64,000 nucleotides of DNA from Schistosoma haematobium (GCF_000699445.3 NC_067201.1:24753033-24817032), one strand, 5' to 3'. Counted from the first letter of the stretch, positions 13,901-26,745 are shown. The notes: generated by a model not told the origin, from the sequence alone. A program made the numbers and translations.

Positions 13901-16035
13901 CATGGGTAGATGGAGATCAAGGACTAACAATCGTTAAATCGGTGATTGTGTTTCATTGGTCACTGAGTCAAGTCGTGAACTATATCACTGGATTAGCATA
14001 TGAAATTAATCTGCATACCAATTCCTAGCATACTAGAGATTTCAAGACACAACACGAACCGTGAGGCAGTCCGCATGAAGAACAAGCAACTTTGCATATC
14101 CACAGTATTCATGTAAGTGTGCAATTCACTTTTGTCTATTGTTCACAACAGTAGTTGTACAGTCTACTAGTTCCTCGAACAAGATATTGTATCCATCATA
14201 TGTACTCCACGTTTTCTAATTTTGACTCAGTTAGTTACGCCATGGAATTGGGCCATCAGTACACACTTCATACCCAGAAATAACAATGAAGTTTTGAGGG
14301 TGATTTATGATGATGATCAATCAACTCTTGGATTCAGTAAATTTGAGATATCCAAATAATTGACCTACCTATAAGCTTCTCAATATCAAGTCTTGTCTTT
14401 TGTACTTTATAGTCCAACGCTTTCAATTCACCTATGGAAAAAGTACAGAAAAGTTTGTCTTTGTTGAAAAATCTATTTCTTTTTATTTACCGAAAAATCA
14501 ATATGCGGAAACATTTGCTTGATGAATCACAGTTGTGTGAGATTATCAAAGATTCGAAAGTTGTATATGCAAGCACACATGTATGCAACGTGTTGACTAA
14601 CACAGATGCGTGAATATAAGTGATAACTACTCCCTACCAAAGAACGATAAGCAGTTTTCACATAGAACTGTCGTTGGTCATGGAAATAAAACAGTCAATG
14701 TTTGAAAGAACTAGGTCAGTATCTGTAATGCAATCTGATTTATGATCTTCAGTGGACAAAGAGAAAAACATAACGTGATTTCTGTTAATAAATAGTGTCA
14801 AATCGTGAATAAATGATTCAGTGCTTTAGAAAGATAGAGAAATGCTTACTTGCCTTTATTAAGTTTCATTATTTCTTTAAGCGTATCCATATCAATTTGT
14901 GAAGATTTCACATCTAAATATCGGAAAGATTCAAAATGTCAATTACTAATTCATCCAACAAGTAAATCACGATCATAAAAATGTATCCACAGGAGGAGGA
15001 TGGTAAACTTGATGTGTGTATCATTGTCATATAATTGAATGTATCCATTGTATATGCGTAAGGAAGCGTAACTAGCTCCTTTTGCTGATATGAAACAATG
15101 TGACTTAAATAAGGTGTAATCGCTTTGTCAGTTGAGGTTATAATTACAGAATACCGTTAGAAGAATTAAACATTATTAGTTTACTGATCATCCGATTTGA
15201 AACGACTCTCCCGTAATTAGAATAAGAAGCCTTGACTAATATCAGTGAGTTATCATTCATTATCCTTGTTTGACGATTACATAATTCTTCTTAAAATTAC
15301 TGAATTTTAAAGTGAGAACAATCAAAATATCAGTCAGTGATCTAAATGTATCCTACTTGTTATGAGACATGAATCGTCAATTTTGCTAGCCATCAATGGT
15401 TCACAATGTTGAGAAGAACGTAACTAGCATTAAATGACTGTACAGTGTTATCTGCTGTCTTCTATTTGACCACGTCATTTGGAGATTACGAGGAATGTCA
15501 TCTTGAAACTAAATGCATTGCAAATGTGATCACCTGTGATTTGTAAACAAAATGTAACAGATAACAAACAACTACAGAGTAGCAGTATAACAATCACATC
15601 AGAGCATGAGATTCATGTAAAATGAGTAAATAGAGATGATATTATTGGTAGTACAAACTGTTGCTTCATAGTCAGCTTTGTCATAGTTTATTTCGACTCT
15701 TGTTTGTCGAAAAGAGCTTTCTTACACTGAAATGGTATCAGTGGATAAATCTGAAATAAACTGAATGACAAAGATTCAAACGTTCATCTTCGTCATTCTG
15801 TTTCCTATTTGATAATGCTGAAACAGAACCACAATTCAAATAGCTTATCACTCGAGGTAGATTACAACAAATCTATGTCAATATAACAATCAGAACACTA
15901 TGTTAACTATAACTAGTCAAGTATGGTTAAAGTCAATATTGGTGAAATATTATATCTTATGAATATTCGAACACACTCACCCATTTGTTTGGTTACACAC
16001 AGCAACAGAATAATGATGATACAGTTGTACGCCAT
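7960..16035 (-). CDS. Left micro-exon gene (MEG-type), secreted protein, 194 aa, 10 exons
   Basis: No single long frame exists; the gene was rebuilt from splice signals conserved with the inverted copy at 35245-43839. Coding exons on the minus strand: 16035-15981, 14913-14854, 14431-14369, 13047-13000, 12951-12895, 11427-11389, 11233-11165, 10369-10307, 10079-10011, 8021-7960. Lengths are 55, 60, 63, 48, 57, 39, 69, 63, 69 and 62 nt. Every intron is phase 1, and the sum is an exact 195 codons including TAA. Exon 1 encodes a signal peptide (MAYNCIIIILLLCVTKQM); the mature part is charged and helix-prone, with cysteines in exons 5 (ECRR), 7 (DCFE) and 8 (VCY). The intron after exon 2 has a GC donor, and the intron between exons 4 and 5 is only 48 nt. 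Schistosome micro-exon genes are known to encode secreted, splice-variable proteins; membership of a named MEG family is not claimed. The last exon is frameshifted relative to the right copy. Position 10011 may be off by one base. Confidence 0.8.
15726..15750 (-). other. Conserved 25-nt frame-disrupting exon candidate, left copy
   Basis: Between exons 1 and 2 a 25-nt segment is bounded by a pyrimidine-rich TTTCAG acceptor and a GTAAGA donor. It differs by one base from the right copy (35530-35554), and both splice sites are kept. Because 25 is not a multiple of three, inclusion would shift the frame and bring a stop early in exon 2. It could be a regulated poison exon, or chance conservation of recently duplicated DNA. 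Confidence 0.35.
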
Positions 16036-16091
16036 AGAATGAAGTACAATTCTGTTGTATATCCTAATGAAACGAAGCTTTCACTGTCGTT

Positions 16092-16100
16092 CTTTATATA
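16092..16100 (-). promoter_or_regulatory. TATA box of left micro-exon gene
   Basis: TATATAAAG on the minus strand, about 57 bp upstream of the start codon at 16035. The same motif sits at the same distance in the mirror copy, so the first exon probably starts about 30 bp downstream, near 16065. Confidence 0.65.
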
Positions 16101-16755
16101 GTGAATACAGAACAGAAAGGTTTGCACCAATCACATTTTAATAAATACAGTAAAGTATTTGAATAACGATGAATGGCGTTGGTGATTTTGATAATCCATC
16201 TTCATAGTCGGTCGTTCCACACATAGAAAACATCCACACTCATATAGATCGGAAGTATTTCTTTGATCACATTAAATGACTGAAGTTTATCTTCTGTTAT
16301 TTGGCTTCATTTAATGAATGATTGTTGACAAAAAAACAAAACAATACCAGACTAGTTCTATCTGGAATGCGCTAACCCTGTCTGGTCAACACTGATATGC
16401 TCACAATAGTCTACAAAAGTCTATAAAAATATGATTAGACTGAAGAAATATTTTGTCTCAATTAGCTGTTCATTAAGGCTCTACGGAGATAGTTAGGTTT
16501 CACAAGTGAATACAAAGTCGATACCATCTAATTGAAATCATAAGTGAAGCGTGTTTTCAGAATCACCTAATTACCACAACTAATTACATATGAGATACAA
16601 TAGGAATGGAAATTACATATCAATAATGTTGATGATGATTTCGTTACCGATGATAAAATGTATACGTTTTCAGTAGGATTTATACAATGAATGGTAGACA
16701 ACAGGGATCTAGGTATCAATGCCAATGTTGAACCTGATAATTAGAACGTTAATAA

Positions 16756-16825
16756 CCGAATTCAGGTATTTGTTTACTCTGAGGAAGTGGCTTGCACTAA
16801 GTCACGAAACGTCAAATATACCTTC
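16756..16825 (+). ncRNA. Hammerhead ribozyme core, Penelope-type, in left arm
   Basis: CTGAGGA (16779-16785), stem II GTGGCTT/AAGTCAC with one G-U pair and a GCACT loop (16787-16805), then GAAA (16806-16809) and CGTC ending in a possible cleavage site. GGTAT upstream can pair with ATACC downstream as outer stem I. It sits 0.7 kb upstream of the left micro-exon gene. The mirror copy near 34410-34460 (minus) has lost stem II. Confidence 0.5.
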
Positions 16826-17795
16826 TTCTAATCAATGAGATATTACGAAATATATTGACTATTAGACAAGAGGATTATCAAACAGGTTAAATACGATTAG
16901 ACTGAGAAACTACTATGCTTACAAAATAGAATTGTGTATGATTTTAGAAGAGAAGAAAACACTTTGAAAGATGTGACAGTATTTCTGTAGAATCACAGAG
17001 TAAATCCAATGGCTTTGTCACTTGATGGCTATTAGATCACATAATATGGTTTTCTATGGTTTCTAGATTATGTAACATTTGGATTAGTGAAGTATGGGGT
17101 GAATTCTCTGATAAGGACGTAGCATACAACACATTGCTAACCACCCAATGACAAAAAAATTCTTGATAGGAGTCGGTCATATGTTGACTACGAATATCCG
17201 TAATATTCTTGGTCATTTGACTTAATTTAAACTGAAACTAAGTTTTAGAACCAACTTTATTGTTGATAACCAAAAGCCGCTTAAACTGTAAAGTTAACGC
17301 CTACCACTTCAGAGTAATTAAATGTTTCGGTACACCATATTGCAAACTGATTATGCAGGTCCTCTAATTTCGTTGCTTTCATCTCATGTTTACAGAGAAT
17401 AATTAGTTGTCTAGGCGACGAATTTTACCATACACATACAAATGAAGTTAGAAACACAGTTTGTTAAGTCTTCACGTATATTTTCAATCTCAAACTATCC
17501 AAACTACAGTTCATACTTTTAAAAAGGAACTTTGATTTAGGTTAAAAGTGATGTGTTAATGACTCAAAATGAAGTTAGAACTAATTTCTGGTCATTCCTC
17601 GTTCACCACAGTTCACTTATATCATCTTGTAAGTGAATATCTAACCTACACTGGAACAATTCTGGTATTTAAATAAAGCAAGAACAAATATTGATGCAGA
17701 ATAGTATGAATTCGAGGTTTATCGTCAGCTGCTTACAACCAAATGTGAAATAGAATTTCACATAGAAATAAGAAATAGTATGGAACAATTGACAT

Positions 17796-18240
17796 TGTGG
17801 CAAGCCCATTTGACCCCTGTATCATTTGTCTACCTACTGTAACTCAGACATGTTAATTCTGTGTGCATTTCAGACTCATAAATCACTATGTTAATTTCGG
17901 TGTTTATGATCGATTGGATGTCTGTATATCCTCCCCTATTGGTTGCAATGTGCAGATAATCGATAATTTATCCACACCCGATTAACTCTCAAAAAGATAT
18001 ATGGATTATTAACACACACACACACTCACTCACTTTGTTTCATCGTGTGCTTGCTCGCTGCTGTACGCTTGTGGATCTATATTAATCATTAACAATAAAT
18101 TCTCTCTACAACTAGTGTTCAGGCTTCTCAATAATCTCGAGTAAATCCGTAATTCTACTAAGAGATTAAGCCTACGTTAAATACTCAGTTAACGGGATAT
18201 TATTTATTGGAGTCAGATATTGAAAACATTAGCCTCAACA
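17796..18240 (+). mobile_element. Probable solo LTR, 445 bp
   Basis: Starts TGTGGCAAGCCC and ends CCTCAACA, with ACAT on both sides as a possible target-site duplication. It contains a CA repeat, an AATAAA at 18093-18098 and LTR-like CT-rich sequence. No internal coding region is attached. The BEL/Pao assignment is a guess from its general look. Confidence 0.45.
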
Positions 18241-19064
18241 ACATAAATCAATGTAAATGATTGGAATGACAAAGCTTTACAATAATAACTATTGATGTGA
18301 ACATGGAAACAAGAAACCCTGACAAACTACGAAAGTTATTTTTCGGGACGTTATTTCATTTTATTCAAAGCGTGTAAACCGCTGACATTTATTTTTGTCC
18401 CTATTCTATTCTACAGAACAATGAGATTTCATTCGATGTGTCATTCATTGTCATAACCCTTTTCTGTTCCGAATCTATTGTCATTTAAACATAATATTTT
18501 GCATCTTATTTTCTACTTTAATTCCCAGTTTTGGACATGATTGTATTTTCCCAAATGATGTACCTTTTTGCATTAATCTGAATTCAGAGAATTCACAGGA
18601 AATCAGCATATCGGAATAGAGTGAATAGTGATCCAGTTGTCTTGTCTTTCTCTCATTACCTTGCTTGTCAGCCAATCAGGTGATAGAATAGATTTCTTCT
18701 CTCTGTACCCCGCCTCGAACACAGGCATACTAGACTCAAGGTTAAACCGGTCAGCCTACTGTGTCAAGGTCTTAATCTAGAGTAGACAGATCAAGGTCAT
18801 AGCAACTACATATATTATGTGTATATGCAAGAACAAGTCATAGGGTAATTGGTGTTAGAATTAAGAAAACAATTAGGGGGTAGGTGGTGTGATAATTTTA
18901 GAGGTAATGAAGGATTCATGGAATTAAACAGTGATAAAATAGTAGGTATCATTACCAAGGTTTGATTCGATCATTTCGAATAAATTGAGCATTGGATAGA
19001 TTGTTATAAATAAATTAATATATTTGTAACATGTCAATGAATAGAAAAATTAGAATTTCCAACG

Positions 19065-19095
19065 TTTCGTCACTTAGTTTAAACCGCTTCTTCAG
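19065..19095 (-). ncRNA. Degenerate hammerhead-like core in the Penelope-like 5' flank
   Basis: On the minus strand CTGAAGA (19095-19089) and GAAACG are kept, but the intervening stem II pairs badly. The spacing equals that of the better core at 16779-16809, so both are probably relics of the same kind of terminal repeat. Confidence 0.4.
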
Positions 19096-19659
19096 AGAAT
19101 AAATAACCAAATTAAAGTTAATTCAAGTTTAAATAGTTCCACGGTACAATAAGAATAATAATATGTGATCAATTAGAGAATAGATTTTGTTCAAGGTGAT
19201 TCATAAGTGATATGTAAGTCATTTTGTATATGAGTATGAGTGCACTGTATAAGGATGAAAAATTGTGTGACATTTATGGTGAGAAAGGATAGAGTTTAAA
19301 TTTGTAATATGATAGTGTGAAATTGTAAATAAGATCAGACTAAGTGTCTAGGATAGATGGTACAAATAAAATGTATGATAAGGCCTTCTATTCGATTGAT
19401 AGAATTTGGATTAAGCATTATATGGAAGGTTTCAGCTAGTCTCGTTTCTTTATAATTGGAAAAGCATTTTTGCAATAGTTTGATGTTAAAACAACAGAAC
19501 ATTTGATCAAACACCAGATGAAATGAAAACTCTCTTTACAAATGACCGATTTCATATTATCTCATTCTATTCACACTTAAACGGCATGCACTTAACCAAA
19601 CGGATTCATTAAAATTACACATAAACAATCTAGAAAGAAATCTTTCACAAAGAGAATAT

Positions 19660-21794
19660 ATGCTCGATAACATACCACCGGAAATAAAATCACAATTTAT
19701 GGATTATAATAACATGGTGACAAAAAGTAGATCAGAAAAACTGGGAACAAAACTAATTCATTCACTGGAACCTCATAAACCTGAAAGAAAATTTCCTATG
19801 AACCCTGAGCGGTACGTTCATAATTTCTCTAGTGTTACGTTAGACGCATTGCAAGTAGAGGCATTGTCACTCGGCCCTAGGTTTTGCGACTATAGTAATA
19901 AAATAAACCAATTAGATACGGATGTACAGTTTGAAAATTTATTTACACAAAGAACAGATTTGGTGCCTACTTCTCCTGATGAATTAACCAGGTTTAAGAC
20001 CACGTTGGTAGACATCTGCCAACAATACAAAAATAGTGAATGTACAGTGAAAACTCCACTTACCAAACAGCACCGAGATGCTTTACATGTACTTAGAAAC
20101 GACAGTACTCTAATCATAAGCAAGCCGGACAAAGGAGGGGGGCTAGTTCTTATGAACAAAGCTGATTACATTAATAAAATGAACGTGATTTTGAATGATC
20201 CGACAAAATTTCAGAAACTCAACGACGTTAAGGTCTTAAATATGAAGGCAGAAAAATTGCTGACTATCTCACTGAAGGAATTAAAAAATAAAGATATTCT
20301 TACTCCTGACTTACATGACTCACTCAAGCCTACTGGATCGAACACACCGCGACTATATGGTTTACCTAAAGTTCACAAGACAAATCTTCCTCTTCGCCCA
20401 GTTTTAGATATGTATAATTCGCCTTATCATAAAACTGAAAAGTGGCTAGTTCGTATCCTAAACCCCTTACACAAATTAGTCGTCAATAGAAGCGTGAAAG
20501 ACGTCTTCGATTTCATATCTAAAGTGGAACATATAAATTTAAATGGGAAACGAATGATATCTTTAGATGTTGCTTCCCTGTTCACCAATGTACCGTTAAC
20601 AGAGACTATCGATTTTGTGTGTCAACAACTACAGGAAAAACAAATCAATATTGGAATTCCTGGGGTTAGTCTTAAAGAATTACTTTTAAAATGCACAATG
20701 AATGTCCATTTTGTCTTTAATAACACATATTATAGACAAATTGATGGTATAGCGATGGGTTTGCCACTAGGTCCCATCCTTGCGGATTTTTTTCTGGCGA
20801 AACTAGAAAACGGTCCTCTCAAGGAGGTTATCAATAAACTGGATTTCTACTGTCGTTACGTTGATGACACCTTCATCATTGCCGATCAGAACATTAGAAA
20901 AGAACAACTACTGGAACTATTTAATAACAAACATCCTGCTATTAAATTTATATGTGAGGAGGAAATAGATAACAAACTAAATTTTCTGGACGTTTTGTTA
21001 AGTAGAAAAGAAAATGGTTCTATCAGCAGGGGTGTGTATAGAAAAAGTTCTTCGTCAAGCCAATACAAACATTTTTTAAGCTTTGTGCCTCTTCATTATA
21101 AGAGAAACTTAGTCAAATGTCTTGCAAGATATGCTCAGTCGACACTATTGATAGAGAATTACAACACATTCATAATATTTTGATTGAATTGGGATATCCA
21201 CTGGGTTTCCTGAAGAAACACTTGCGCGTAAAAAACAGGAAAATAGTGACCCTGACGGCTAATAAGAAACCGCTTTTCTTGAAACTGCAATTCAATGGTG
21301 ATTTGGCTAGCGATGTATTACGGGATAGATTGACTAGAGCAGTAAAGAGAACGTTTAATGCTGTCAACCTCTGCTTATCGTATTCGACTCGATCGATGAT
21401 GATTCCGCAATTGAAGGATAAGTTACCTGGTTATGCCACTTCTATGTGTATCTACGAATTCAGCTGCTCCTATGGAGGAAGCTATATTGGGCGCACTACC
21501 AGGCAACTGAACCAACGAGTTAGTGAACACCTTCCTTCGTGGTTAGGAAAAGGTTACGTCAAAACAATACGCAGCTCGGTTCTATCACACTTGATGGATA
21601 GCGGTCATATAGTGGACAGAAACAAGTCGTTTAAAGTTATTTATCGTATTCCCACTAGTTTTCCTTATGGTGTTCGATCTCGTTTCTTACACATAGCAGA
21701 AGCTATAGGAATTCGAGGCAACAAGCCAAGTCTTTGTGTTCAGAAGACATTTGTAACACCCTTATCTCTCGATTTAGATGGTGGTTGGAGGTAG
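19660..21794 (+). pseudogene. Penelope-like reverse transcriptase / GIY-YIG endonuclease, one frameshift
   Basis: Frame 1 (19660-21183) contains the RT: a GLPKVHK motif, SLDVASLFTNVPL, GIAMGLPLGPILADFFLA and the catalytic CRYVDDTF. Frame 2 (21117-21794) continues as the linker and GIY-YIG-type endonuclease with GGSYIGRTTRQL and a following R-x3-EH. The two frames overlap near 21120-21180, where a single-base frameshift separates them; otherwise both are intact. Penelope-like elements use this RT plus endonuclease to insert copies by target priming. The sequence upstream of the ATG at 19660 also looks coding-like, so the original start may be further 5'. Confidence 0.85.
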
Positions 21795-21796
21795 TC

Positions 21797-21955
21797 AACA
21801 GGAAACCCTGGACCCGGGTTTCGTGTTACTTGGCACTCGTCAGCAAGGTGTACCTGTAATCTTGAGGGGACTGGCGCTCCCTGGCGGACTCGATCTCGTG
21901 TCACCCAGCTTCACAGTCAGAGACGTTACCACTGAGCTATCCGAGCCGTGACTAA
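21797..21955 (-). mobile_element. tRNA-derived SINE with hammerhead tail
   Basis: On the minus strand a tRNA-like head (about 21952-21880) has an A box (TAGCTCAGTGGTAACG) and a B box (GAGATCGAGTCC). A hammerhead tail follows. It lies immediately after the Penelope-like stop codon. The head is not a functional tRNA gene: it is fused to the SINE body and has no clean acceptor stem. Confidence 0.6.
21806..21848 (-). ncRNA. Hammerhead ribozyme of the SINE at 21797-21955
   Basis: Stem I CCTTG/CAGGG, core CTGACGA (21843-21837), stem II GTG/CAC, GAAA (21822-21819), stem III CCC/GGG with no loop, and cleavage after GTC (between 21811 and 21810). All catalytic core residues are present. The loopless stem III resembles minimal retroelement hammerheads that work best as dimers. 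Confidence 0.6.
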
Positions 21956-21978
21956 CCTCCTGTAGGACTGAGATGTAA

Positions 21979-22223
21979 TCACAATTGATTGATCACTGGG
22001 TGGTGATCAATGTCATGCTTGTCTAGTCCTTATTAGTGCAGATCGAATGCTATCGATCATGTTGCAATGTGCCCACCAGTCTAAATTTCAATACATAGTG
22101 CCCGCAGTGTTGAGTCACCTAGACTGGTGGCCACATTGCAACATGATCGTTAGCATTCGATCTGCACTAATAAGGACTAGACAAGCATGACATTGATCAC
22201 CACCCAGTGATCAATCAATTGTG
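21979..22223. repeat. Foldback element, about 105-bp inverted arms
   Basis: The left arm (21979-22084) and right arm (22119-22223) are near-perfect reverse complements around a 34-bp loop, starting CACAATTGATTGATCACTGG. It is non-coding. It could be a MITE-like unit or part of the Penelope-like 3' region. Confidence 0.75.
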
Positions 22224-22647
22224 ACCCTTTTCTCTCCCCTGGCCTTAAGTAATAAATGAATTTATTTATTCTTTTTCTAACCTTCTCTTCGTTTATTATT
22301 TTTCTTCACACCCGTCCTACCACTTTATTTTCTCTCGACTATACGTTTCATGGTCCAATTATCTGAACATTTCTTATCACGTCATCTTATAATTTTATAA
22401 TTGTTATCTCACTGTCTATATTTTTCTAATCATTGACCTATTTCCGATTATGTAACATTGATTTGAACCTTTATTATTATTGCTTATCAAAAACTAATGC
22501 ACCTCTTGTCACACCATCAATTTGTACTTTTCACATTTTACTTATTATGTAATCGTTTTCATTGTTACTCATTGACTTATAAACTACCTTGATTGGTTTA
22601 ATAATTTCGTATATGCATATAAATATTACTGTATATTAGAGTAAAAC

Positions 22648-22682
22648 CTGATGAGGATCTAATCGAAAACAATATTGTTCAC
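22648..22682 (+). ncRNA. Candidate hammerhead ribozyme in the Penelope-like 3' flank
   Basis: CTGATGA at 22648-22654, a short GAT/ATC helix, GAAA at 22665-22668, then AACAA/TTGTT able to form stem III, followed by a potential UC cleavage site. Stem I is poor. Penelope-like elements are known to carry hammerheads, so context supports a relic, but activity is doubtful. Confidence 0.35.
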
Positions 22683-22919
22683 TTATATCTATGCTGTTCT
22701 AAATTAACAATGAATGAATCAAGAAATGAACCTTTGAAAACTGATTAGTGAGACACGTTCAGACGTCGATGATTTCTAACCAGTTTGACGTTTATCAAAT
22801 AGCAACGCATACTTTTGAGGGACTTACCAAAATAAGCAGCTTTGTATCGTGGAAAAAAGTCAAAGACGATTGAGGGGACATGATACTATTTCCCGGTCGT
22901 GGTAACCGCAGTAACAATA

Positions 22920-23700
22920 GTACAAATTGTATTACATGAATGGATGCAGTTGATTATTTACAAAATGATAATCAGAGTAACAATTGTGGGTAAAGGCCAC
23001 GGTGTAATGGAAGAGATGGTAAATCTCTCATTTATAAAGGGAGTTTTAATTTCACCTCATGTATAGTCTAATCGTCATTTGTCTTCAAGATCTTCAAATA
23101 ATCAGATATTGTCAAAAGTGAATAGATCCTGAGAATAACATTGAAATACGGTTGTTAGTTGTCTATGTAACAGAAGTGAATAAGCTTGTAGCGGTAAATA
23201 AATCCTCAAAATCCATAGCTCTGTAAGTCTTCAACATTGGATGTTGACCACATTCGGTTAAACGAACTCTGAAATCTAGCTGATGGCGCTCGGTCATGCA
23301 TCTGATTCACCGTGGTAAACTTCTCATGTAACCGCTAGCCAGTTTAAATCAGTCGCTTCTCCATATATTGATAACCTATCAAATATAGTCTTCGAAACTC
23401 CTTGCTTCTGAATTTTGATTTCACTGAGTGTTACTATTTAAAGTGTTGTCAAACTACGTATATCTGAGAAATCTTCAACGTGTTTGAAGATAAAGTTTCT
23501 CACTGATCTCGATTTATAATTGTGGAAACAGTTCCAGACGAGTTATCGTTTAGTTGGTGAAAGCGAATAATATCTACAACTAATACGTCTTTTATCATAG
23601 TATGATTCTGCCACCATCATCGCTTCATTTACAGTTTGTTGTATTATATATTGTGTCTCGACTTTGAAAATGTCACAGCTATACGTAGTTTGACACCAAT
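22920..23700. repeat. Dispersed 0.7 kb repeat family, copy 2
   Basis: Shares the ordered blocks of 3570-4330 (for example at 22935-23060 and 23470-23650). About 300 bp of other sequence (23200-23470) is inserted between them; it includes a segment similar to the reverse complement of 63400-63480. Confidence 0.55.
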
Positions 23701-24088
23701 TTAACCAGTAACAACATCTATGATTGGATTGTGCCCACCCAGTGAAATCAAAAGTCAGAAGCGAGGAAATTTGAAGACTATATTTGAAAGGTTATCAATA
23801 TATGGAGAAGCGACTGAATTAAATTGGCTAGCGCTTACAGAAGTTGAGAACAGCGTCCCCTATTGGTACTGTACAGAAGAATTATCTGGGAAATTTGAAG
23901 GACGCCAGCCAATATTTGGAAAAAATAAATACAAGTAAAAAGTATAATCGTCAAAGATTTTTACTCACAAATATATCAAGAGTGTTGTGTGATATAAGAA
24001 ATATGTGAAAATAAGCAAAATCATTCTCATCGCCATCATCAGAGCCCCAGTCGAGATTTAAATATTAGTCATCGTATCTGTACAGTGT

Positions 24089-26745
24089 GACCTATTCGAA
24101 CTCCGCCTGTAGCTGTTCTAGAGTTACTGCCAGTCCCAAGCCCGGGTAAAGGAGGAGGATTGGGCATGGGGTTAGCGTCCCCATCCCGTAGAAAACTAAC
24201 TCGCTAAAAAAACGCTTACTGGACCCAAGCTGGACAGAAAAGGCTAGCTACGGGAGAGATGCTGCTATACTCCTGTCACGAAGAGGACAATGCTCCACAC
24301 ACTCAGGGAGTCGCTCTACTGCTGTCCAAAGTAGCACGAAATGCACTTGTAGGATGGGAATCTCACGGATCCAGAATCATCAAAGCATCATTCAAAACAA
24401 AGAAGGAGGGGATCTTAATGAATATTATCCAATGTTATGCACCCACCAATGATAGCAACGACGACATTAAAGATCAATTCTACGAGCGGCTGCAATCAAT
24501 CCTACCGAAGTGCCCAAGAAAAGACCTCACCATTCTAATGGAATATCTAAATGTCAAAGTCGGAATAGACAACAACGGATATGAAGATATTATGGGACGT
24601 CATGGACTGGGAGAGAGAACCGAAAATGGAGAAAGATTTGCAAATGTGTGTGCATTCAACAAATTGGTCATAGGCGGAACAATATTTCCACACAAGCGTA
24701 TACACAAGGCTACATGGATCTCACCGGACCACACCACAGAGAACCAGATAGATCATATTTGCACCAACAAAAAATTCCGAAGGATAATGGAAGATGTGAG
24801 AACCAGGCGAGGTGCTGACGTAGCTTCAGATCACCACCTAGTTGTGGCCAATTTAAAACTGAAGCTAAAAACGAACTGGACAAGTGGACAAACAGCACTA
24901 CAAAAGTTCAATACAGCCTTCCTTCGAGATGCTGACAAACTGAATGAATTCAAGATACCTCTCAACAACAGGTTCCAAGCCTTACAGGATCTACTGAAGG
25001 AAGAAGAATCTACTATGGAGGACAACTGGAAAGGTATCGTGGAAGCATTAACTTCAACGTGTTAATAGGTTCTGGGCCTAAAGAAACACCATCATAAGGA
25101 ATGGATCTCTATAGAAACACTAGACAAGATCAAAGAAAGGAAGAACAAGAAGACAACAATTAACAACAGCCGAACACGAGCAGAGAATGTCCAAACACAA
25201 GCTGAATACATAGAGGCAAACAAGCTAGTGAAGAAGAGCATTGGCGTAGATAAGCAGAAATACGTAGAAGAACTAGCAACGACGGCGGAACAAACTGCAA
25301 GAGAAGTAAATATGAAACAGCTTGACGATACAACGAAGAAACTAGCAGGGAAATATAGTAAACCAGAGAGACCGGTCAAAGACAAAGAAGGCAGGCCAAT
25401 CACTGAAATTCAACAACAGCGGAACAGATGGGTAGAATACTTCGAGGAACTCCTGAATAGGCCAGCTCCAATGAATCCACTGGACATCGAAGGAGCACAC
25501 ACAGATGCAGTAGACGCCCAACTTCGAGATCACTAAGCTGGATTCCGTAAGGATCGATCGTGCACAGACCGAACTGAGACACTACGGATCATCGTCGAAC
25601 AATCAGTTGAGTGGAACTCATCACTATACATCAACTTCATTGATTATGAAAAGGCATTTGACAGTGTAGATACGAGGACGTTATGGAAACTCCTTCGACA
25701 CTACGGAGTTCCTGAGAGGATTGTCAGTATTATCCAGAACTCATACAACGAACCACAATGCAAAGTCGTGCATAGAGGACAGCTGACAGATGCATTCCAA
25801 GTAAAGACAGGAGTCAGACAAGACTGTCTTATCTCTGCCTTCCTCTTTCTTCTGTTGGTCGACTGGATTATGCAGACCTCGACATCTGAGCGAAAACACG
25901 GCATACAATGGACAGCTCAGAACCAATTACACGATTTGGACTTCGCAGATGAACTAGCCCTCCTATCGCATGCACACGAACGAATGCAGATAATGACAGC
26001 CAGTTTGGCAGCAGTCTTTGCATCAGAAGGCCTCAACATACACAAGAGGAAAACCAAGGTCCTCAAATACAACACGGAGAACAGCAATACAATCACTGTT
26101 GATGGCGAAACTCTGGAACATGTAGAATCGTTCACATACCTGGGAAGCATGATCGATGAACTAGGAGGTTCAGATGCAGACGTAAAGGCGAGAATTGGCA
26201 AAGCAAGGGCCGCATTCCTTCAATTGGAGAACATATGGAACTCAAAACAACTGTCTGTCAACCAATATCAAAGTCAGAATCTTCAATATCAACGTCATGG
26301 CAGTTCTACTGTATGGAGCTGAAACTTGAAGAACTACAAAAACCACCATCAACAAGGTACAAGTATTCATAAATAGCTGTCTACGCAAGATACTCAACAT
26401 CCATTGGCCGGATACCATCAGCAACTGCCTTCTGTGGAAGAGAAAAAAACCAGCTTCCACCTGGAGAGGAAATTAGGAAAAGACGATGGCAATGGATAGG
26501 ACATATATTACGCAAATCATCAAACTGCATCACGAGGTAAGCCCTAGCTTAAAATTTTGAAGGAAAGCGGATAAGAGGAAGGCCAAAGAAAACATTACGT
26601 CCTGAAATAGAAGCGGATATGAAAAGGATGAATAACAACTGTAAAGAGCTGGAAAGGATTTCCCAGGCAAGTGTTGGATGGAGAAAACTGGTGAGCGGCC
26701 TGTGCTCCTTCACGAGGAATAACAGGCGTAAGTAAGTAAGCAAGT
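24089..26745 (+). mobile_element. RTE-clade (SR2-like) retrotransposon, near full length, defective
   Basis: A leader (24089-24258) precedes an apurinic-type endonuclease region (24259-25065) with SDHHLVV at its end, then a linker, then a reverse transcriptase region (25540-26322). RT motifs include FIDYEKAFDSV, GVRQDC and FADELALL. A C-terminal tail follows to about 26735. Defects are a TAA at 25064, a deletion of about 300 nt at 25508 that removes the start of RT, a stop at 25537, and frameshifts after 26322. In the catalytic position this copy has FADE rather than FADD. Confidence 0.85.

Larger units (their letters stand above)
7740..17285. repeat. Left inner arm of the large inverted duplication
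   Basis: This arm is a reverse-complement match to about 33990-44110, interrupted by indels and mobile-element insertions. Anchors checked by eye include 7740-7960 with 43860-44100; 9960-10380 with 41840-42130; 11160-11430 with 40820-41095; 12895-13050 with 39550-39715; 14370-14930 with 37260-38265; 15720-16100 with 35180-35560; and 17230-17280 with 34010-34070. Homology stops near 17285. The arm contains the whole left micro-exon gene and its upstream 1.2 kb. The stretch 8030-10000 is intron 9. Confidence 0.8.
18990..22700 (+). mobile_element. Penelope-like retroelement with RT, GIY-YIG domain and terminal repeats
   Basis: Coding sequence at 19660-21794 is flanked by long AT-rich terminal regions. 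The upstream flank carries a hammerhead-like core on the minus strand (19065-19095); the downstream flank carries another candidate on the plus strand near 22648. A SINE and a foldback element lie between the coding end and the downstream flank. Boundaries are approximate. Confidence 0.75.

Noticed and set aside
21880..21952. Functional tRNA gene
   Set aside because: A and B boxes are present, but there is no proper acceptor stem and the head runs straight into a SINE hammerhead tail.
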